Assembly: GCA_039028695.1 (NCBI GenBank)
Contig: JBCCHN010000045.1
Location: 1-34,123 of the forward strand
Direction of reading: 5' to 3'
DNA: 34,123 nucleotides
Source: JANQKX01 sp039028695
GTDB lineage: Bacteria; Pseudomonadota; Alphaproteobacteria; Kiloniellales; Kiloniellaceae
A program made the position numbers and the translations under genes. Below the pieces are notes generated by a model. That model saw only the letters and a list, made by a program, of their open reading frames with translations, made no database searches and was not told the origin of the DNA. Shown here one piece after another: positions 33,229 to 34,123 of this stretch (its first letter is position 1; each line of letters opens with the position of its first letter).

Positions 33229-33953
33229 TTCGGTATCTCCTATCTGTTCAGTCGTGCATTCAAGACGGTCACTATTGAAGCTGCGTTGGCGAGTCACTTG
33301 TAAAGTCATGAAATAGGGGCTGACTCAGGCATTTTAAAGGCATGGAGCGACACCACCGTCTGGTAACCTGCTTTCCCGTTTTTTGGAAAAAAAAAGCGTT
33401 CCGCCACCCTCATTATGATCGACGCGAACCCATCTTTCCGCGTCCGCGGGGCCCATCGGCCGAGCCGCGGTCGCGCTTTCGCTGCGCGCCAATCCGACTG
33501 TGACTTGGTTTCGACGGCGCCGTCTATCCGCGACGGCGGAGACGACAAAACCTGTTGCGCCGGTGCTGTTCGCCCTAAATCTTGAACCGCGATGGATTTA
33601 TAGTGTTTTCGTTGAAATACGGGCGGCACTAAAGGCCGGCCCTCTTTCCTAGGCGCGCGCAGCCAGCTCCCTTGGTTATCCTTCCCGAGCATTCGCAAGG
33701 TACTTCCGGCACATCCGGGGCGAAAAATAGTGAGTGGTGAGGGATCACTCCTCCCACATCGGGAACCCATAGGTTATCCCCCTCGTCCCTCACGACGTTG
33801 TCTAAGGTGGGCAACGGGTAGACCAAGGGAAAGGAGCGGCCTTTAGGATCAGCCGCTCTCTGCGCCAATACCAGCGCGGCTGTTACGCGTAGCACCATTT
33901 GCCCGATCTGACAAAACACATCTGGCGCTAGCTCTCTTCCTCGGTCCAAGGCC
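33229..33953. other. Intergenic region of about 720 bp
   Basis: This stretch holds the promoter of the Tat-protein operon and the downstream region of bacterioferritin. Two long minus-strand frames (33306-33770 and 33629-33991) are open, but their codon pattern and Arg/Pro/Ser-rich products do not look like proteins, and the second overlaps the bacterioferritin end in another frame. No terminator with a T run was found after the bacterioferritin stop. Confidence 0.45.
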
Positions 33954-34123
33954 TCAATTGGTCTTGGACTGAATGTAGTTCTGTAAGCCAACTTTTTCGA
34001 TCAAACCTAACTGGATCTCTAGCCAGTAGATGTGATCCGTCTCCGTATCGGTTAATAGACCCATTAGAACTTGCCGGCTGACGTAGTCACCGGCCCCTTC
34101 ACACACATCAATCGCTTTGGTCA
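33954..34123 (-). CDS. bfr: Bacterioferritin, C-terminal part (runs off the window)
   Basis: The last 55 codons of bacterioferritin, the heme-containing iron-storage cage protein of the cytosol. The segment AIDVCEGAGDYVSRQVL is followed by TETDHIYWLEIQLGLIEKVG and the ending LQNYIQ, which matches the family C-terminus. The E-T-D-H motif supplies the Glu and His ferroxidase ligands (Glu127/His130 in the E. coli protein). Stop codon at 33956-33954. The heme-binding Met and the N-terminal half lie outside the window. It may belong to the same iron-related neighbourhood as the ferric-reductase-like gene, though no operon link is visible. Confidence 0.9.
   Translation of the reverse strand, partial: TKAIDVCEGAGDYVSRQVLMGLLTDTETDHIYWLEIQLGLIEKVGLQNYIQSKTN

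Noticed and set aside
33306..33770. A 154-codon minus-strand ORF upstream of the Tat-exported protein gene
   Set aside because: It is Arg/Ser/Pro-rich with no motif and poor codon structure, and looks like a chance frame in GC-rich non-coding DNA.
33629..33991. A 120-codon minus-strand ORF overlapping the bacterioferritin end
   Set aside because: It overlaps a well-supported gene in another frame and shows no recognisable domain.
1..34123. CRISPR arrays, rRNA operons, prophage structural genes
   Set aside because: No spaced direct-repeat arrays, rRNA-like sequence or phage head and tail genes were seen. The repeats found are short tandem or RTX-coding repeats.

Overview
This 34.1 kb window looks like a piece of an alphaproteobacterial chromosome, probably from a marine or chitin-rich habitat. 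The base composition is moderately GC-rich. Genes sit in tight operons with frequent ATGA-type overlaps. The inventory includes a Liv-type transporter, a two-domain betaine-type permease, a PrtD/PrtE-type type I secretion system, a GcvT/DmdA-like demethylase, DUF2161 and N-formylglutamate amidohydrolase. No rRNA, tRNA or CRISPR array was seen. The genus cannot be fixed from sequence reading alone.

Left part (1-8600): a short-chain dehydrogenase broken at its 3' side is followed by a secreted AA10 lytic polysaccharide monooxygenase (LPMO) with two chitin-binding modules and a strong terminator. Facing it on the minus strand is a type I secretion operon read right to left: an ABC exporter, a membrane-fusion protein, a small unknown protein and an 872-residue RTX calcium-binding substrate. 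No TolC is present. A decayed IS110-family transposase lies upstream.

Middle-left (8700-15700, minus strand): a tight three-gene operon encodes a DMSO/biotin-sulfoxide-type molybdoenzyme, a GcvT-family (DmdA-like) demethylase and a CitE-like CoA-ester lyase. This combination suggests reduction of a sulfoxide or N-oxide, demethylation, then carbon-chain cleavage. An unrecognised 272-residue protein and a secreted protein with a Fur-box-overlapped promoter follow.

Middle (16000-24000): a divergent locus. On the minus strand are a LivM-LivG fusion, a Liv-type binding protein, LivF, LivH and an N-formylglutamate amidohydrolase. On the plus strand are an RpiR regulator and a glutamine-synthetase-like ligase. 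The shared promoter region holds a palindrome that could be the RpiR operator. Together they look like uptake and glutamyl- or formyl-linked catabolism of an unknown nitrogen compound.

Right part (24000-34123): a DUF2161 nuclease-fold protein between short direct repeats; a betaine/choline/DMSP-type binding protein and double permease without their ATPase; a 3' remnant of a second DmdA/GcvT-like gene; an AT-richer GT-C-like membrane protein; and an accessory stretch with two homologous small ORFs arranged head to head. These are followed by a Tat-exported intradiol-dioxygenase-like protein paired with a ferric-reductase-type di-heme membrane protein, and the C-terminus of a bacterioferritin at the edge. 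The strongest candidates for something undescribed are the sulfoxide reductase/demethylase/lyase operon, the glutamine-synthetase-like/formylglutamate-amidohydrolase locus and the inverted small-ORF pair.
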